Part shown: piece by piece, positions 61,101 through 64,000 of the stretch
Layout of the letters: the number at the start of each line of letters is the position of its first letter
How positions within the stretch are numbered: the stretch's first letter is position 1
NCBI GenBank assembly: GCA_024362935.1
Contig: JANCRA010000007.1
Location: forward strand, 11,906,503-11,970,502
Reading direction: 5' to 3'
Origin: Setophaga petechia
Lineage: Eukaryota > Chordata > Aves > Passeriformes > Parulidae
DNA: 64,000 bases
Notes under the pieces: generated by a model
The model's database searches: none
What the model saw: the letters and a program-made list of their open reading frames with translations, nothing else
Told to the model about the DNA's origin: nothing
Program-made: the position numbers and the translations under genes

Positions 61101-64000
61101 CTTATGCTAACCTGGGTCTTCTCTTATTTTTCAAAGAGACAAACTCAGAATTCTTTTCCAGACTGAAGAGAATTTTTGACCTTCCTCACCACGTGCAGGG
61201 CAAAATGCCAAATCTCCTGTAGGATGAGTGACAAGTTCTGGTTTTGCTTCCAATAACACTTAAGAGTCACACACAGCTACTGACCTTTAGAAGATAAACC
61301 CAGGCGATGGGAGCTGAAAGCTATTTTACCCTCCCCTCTCAATTCATGTGAGAGACAGTGAGCTCGTATGTAACAAAAAAGGCTTTGGCAAAGCACACAT
61401 GGATTCCTTCACTTCACAGAACCAGACGTGGCCGAATGAGGTGCAAATCTACCCCAAAAAACACCCTTTCCACTGGAGGCAAAGCAGCAAGCAGCTGAGA
61501 GCTCTAACGAAGAACTCACTCAATTGCAGAACGACTCAGAACAAAAAGGTGCCAAAACCAAGCTCTTCACTTGGCATTGTTGCAGTCTTTAAATTGCACC
61601 ATGACAAACGAAGTGATTTGACCAAAAAAAAAAAAAATATATCTTTCAAGCACAAAAAGGTCCAGCCTTCTTATCTAGCTCTGTGCAGGGCTATCTTAAT
61701 GGCTGCAGCATTCCCTTATCACCACTCATTAACAAGAGTGCACTTGGACAAGCCAAGTCTTGTGAGCGTGCCTAAAAAGCAAGATGGAAACAAAGTAATC
61801 ACACATGAAAATCAGGCTTAGGCAGAGCTTTCCTATGGCCTCCATTCGGTTTCTTAGAAGAACAGAGAAGTGGTATTGCAAGCCAGCAGCACACAACTAA
61901 AAACCAGAACTTTCTATTTCCAATTCACTCACCTGAAAAAAAAAAAAGACTTCCAAAGAATGAAGATTTCTAAAGGGTGAATACACTGAGCTTGTCATTA
62001 GTCATATTTGCCCTCTTTGAATTCAATATTTTGTTTAATCCCAATCTAGGTGAACTGCATTTGAAGCGTGACACAAATTGCAGTAACCACACAGTGAAAA
62101 GCCTAAAACTTCTGGGAATTACTACATCACCACATGGTTTAAAGTTTGTACAGTCAATGATCACTTTAGAGCTACAATGGGAAAGTCAACATTTACCTTT
62201 AATAAGGATGACAGAAGAACAAATGCAAATATTTTCCTGCAACTATTTACTATTACCTGCTTTGTCTATAAACTGTGCATCAACACAGGAGAGCTCCAAC
62301 AGTTTATATGGGCAAAAGACCCTCTGACATCTAGCTAAATCCATCCCTCATCCAGCTCTAGAGCAGCCAGGCTCACTAACAAATGCTCACAAACACATTT
62401 CCAGAAGCACCTGTCCTGCAACCCAAGGAAAGTGAATCAAAACTAACATTCTCTCCTTAAATGCTACTTGTGGATTATGATTACATTTCCCCTTCTGGTT
62501 TTGTAGTCCTTCAGTTTTTTTAAGGCACACAGAAAATTCACTCTGTTTCATAAATGGTGAATTTGTAGTCATTCCAGCCAGCAGGATTTCACAGGCTCCT
62601 GAATCTTTGTGTCAGCTAAATGATTCATGGATTGCCTATAGGGGTGTCTACCTCCAACATTTACATAGCTTGTTCTACAAGTAAAGGTGCCAAAAATCTT
62701 ATCCAAAGAGCTGTAGCTGCACATCATTTACTAGGTCAACCTGATAACATCAACAGAAGCATCAGACCCTTTTGTTGAGGAAGCTACCAGGACTACAAGT
62801 ACCTGCTCAGAAAGCTAATTCCTCCAGCCAACAGATCAGCTGGAACACATAGGTTGTATTATCAATTCTCCTCAATGTGCTGGCATCTCTTTAAAAGTTT
62901 TTCTTTGAAGAACAGAAAAATCTTTAGATCTTCATCATTCATCTCAAGAGAATACAGTTTTTTAAAAGTGAAAAAAATGTAGTGACTGCAGACAAGAAAA
63001 AATATATAAAATTTATTCTTGTGGAAAAACAGAAAAATTCTTGACAGTCTTCCTCCCCTTACAGCAAAGACAAAAAATTTCAGTTTAAAAGATTGTCAGA
63101 AACAGTCACTCATGGACCCCACTTCATGAGACACTCACTAGAAAAAAATAGAGGCCTAGAAGAATCCTAATATGTTCATGAACGAGAGTGTTGATTTCTC
63201 ACATATTCCACCATGAACTTCTGAAGAGCATCCACATAGTTATGAAGTGATTTCTCTGAAAACCAGAACAGTTTGACAAGCATCACTTCTCACTGCGCCA
63301 CACTCCACCACGGGTGCATGGGAATTGCACAACACAAAAGAAAAGGAGCTGCAGAGCTGGTGGCTCGTAAGCACAGTTTCTGACCTGTTGAAAGCATCCT
63401 GAATTGTGACACAAAGTATCATGCCTAATGATCACTTGCACTGTGCAATATTGTAGCAAATCAACCCCTAATGGAACAGAAGTTTCTGCAAATCTTTTCT
63501 GCCCAGGTATCCTCAGGAGGATAACTCCCCTGTGGTTTAATGCAACAGTATCATGCTAGAGCATTGCACTAGTAAACAAAAGGTGGTGACAGTAGCAAGA
63601 AGTTCTGTGGTTTTCAGCAACTTTACTGCTAGCACTGGACAAGCCCCTGTATCTGCACTCTTCCAGGACTACTCATGCCTTTCCATGACTGCAGCTCTAG
63701 GACTTCAGGTGCAACTTGTTCACATTTGACCTGAAAGCTCTCCAAAAGGAACTACTGAGTTTGTCTGAATTGCTTCCTCACCTTCCCCTCACAGACATCT
63801 AAACTTTCTGGTGCAACACTATGCTCTAACCTTTAAAGGGCTTTCTTTTCCAAGGCAGGGGCTTCATTAGCATCTAAATCCACTCATGTATTGTTGCACC
63901 TTTTCACACTCGATTCTAAACATTACAGGCAGGTTGCACATAGCTAAGTATTTCAAGACTGTATCAGACAATACAACTGCCCACAAAGCATGACATGTGC
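58148..64000 (-). other. TSPAN14 5' intron, running off the right edge
   Basis: At least 5.9 kb of intron. I searched the minus strand for the N-terminal exon (human start MHYYRYSNAKVSCWYKY) and found no match. No repeat family was recognised. A run of 13 A's lies at about 61624 and scattered AT tracts occur. Open frames at 60804-61821 on + have no recognisable domain. Confidence 0.65.

Larger units (their letters stand above)
47996..64000 (-). other. TSPAN14: TSPAN14 gene, visible part (seven coding exons, 5' end off the window)
   Basis: TSPAN14 is a TspanC8 tetraspanin that binds ADAM10 and controls its exit from the ER and its surface activity. The seven exons all join in phase 0. They encode 243 residues, which with the 27 missing N-terminal residues gives exactly the 270 of the human protein. 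The large extracellular loop holds eight cysteines (CCG, DC, KCG, SCC, QCG, KGC), the TspanC8 signature. FQDWVRDR and GPEDWD favour TSPAN14 over TSPAN5 or TSPAN17, which have FKDWI at this site. The exon with the start codon was not found before 64000. Confidence 0.95.

Overview
The window is vertebrate nuclear DNA, almost certainly from a songbird. It has long AT-rich introns, consensus GT-AG splice sites, and vertebrate genes split into exons of about 45-170 bp. It also carries an antisense chicken-repeat-1 (CR1) LINE tail and two solo LTRs of a type I associate with passerine genomes. There are no bacterial-style operons, no CRISPR array and no tRNA or rRNA gene that I can see. Nearly all listed open frames are chance ORFs or read-throughs of real exons.

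Two protein-coding genes face each other tail to tail. On the + strand, twelve exons from 24519 to 42797 encode an armadillo-repeat protein of the SmgGDS/RAP1GDS1 family, from the residues after a tiny missing first exon to the stop codon. It is too diverged to be the highly conserved RAP1GDS1 itself, so I call it a RAP1GDS1 paralog. On the - strand, seven exons from 58147 down to 47996 encode residues 28-270 of the TspanC8 tetraspanin TSPAN14. Its N-terminal exon and promoter lie to the right of the window. All splice phases and exon lengths were checked by hand and join without a frameshift.

Layout: 1-24518 is intergenic sequence or 5' intron of the + gene, with a CR1 tail, a GC-rich 42-bp minisatellite and a perfect 44-bp minisatellite. 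24519-42797 is the RAP1GDS1-like gene, whose introns contain two near-perfect hairpins and two solo LTRs. 42798-47995 holds the two convergent 3' UTRs. 47996-64000 is TSPAN14 and part of its 5' intron.

The most interesting observation is the arrangement. In human, RAP1GDS1 and TSPAN5 are convergent neighbours, and TSPAN5 and TSPAN14 are close paralogs. The pair here (RAP1GDS1-like, TSPAN14) looks like the second copy of that block from the early vertebrate genome duplications, with a SmgGDS paralog retained. The paralog lacks recognisable counterparts of two armadillo exons of RAP1GDS1. One of these is the exon whose skipping makes the SmgGDS-558 isoform. It has also replaced groove asparagines in two of the remaining repeats. 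This suggests a prenyl-GTPase chaperone with a narrowed or altered client range, which is an inference.
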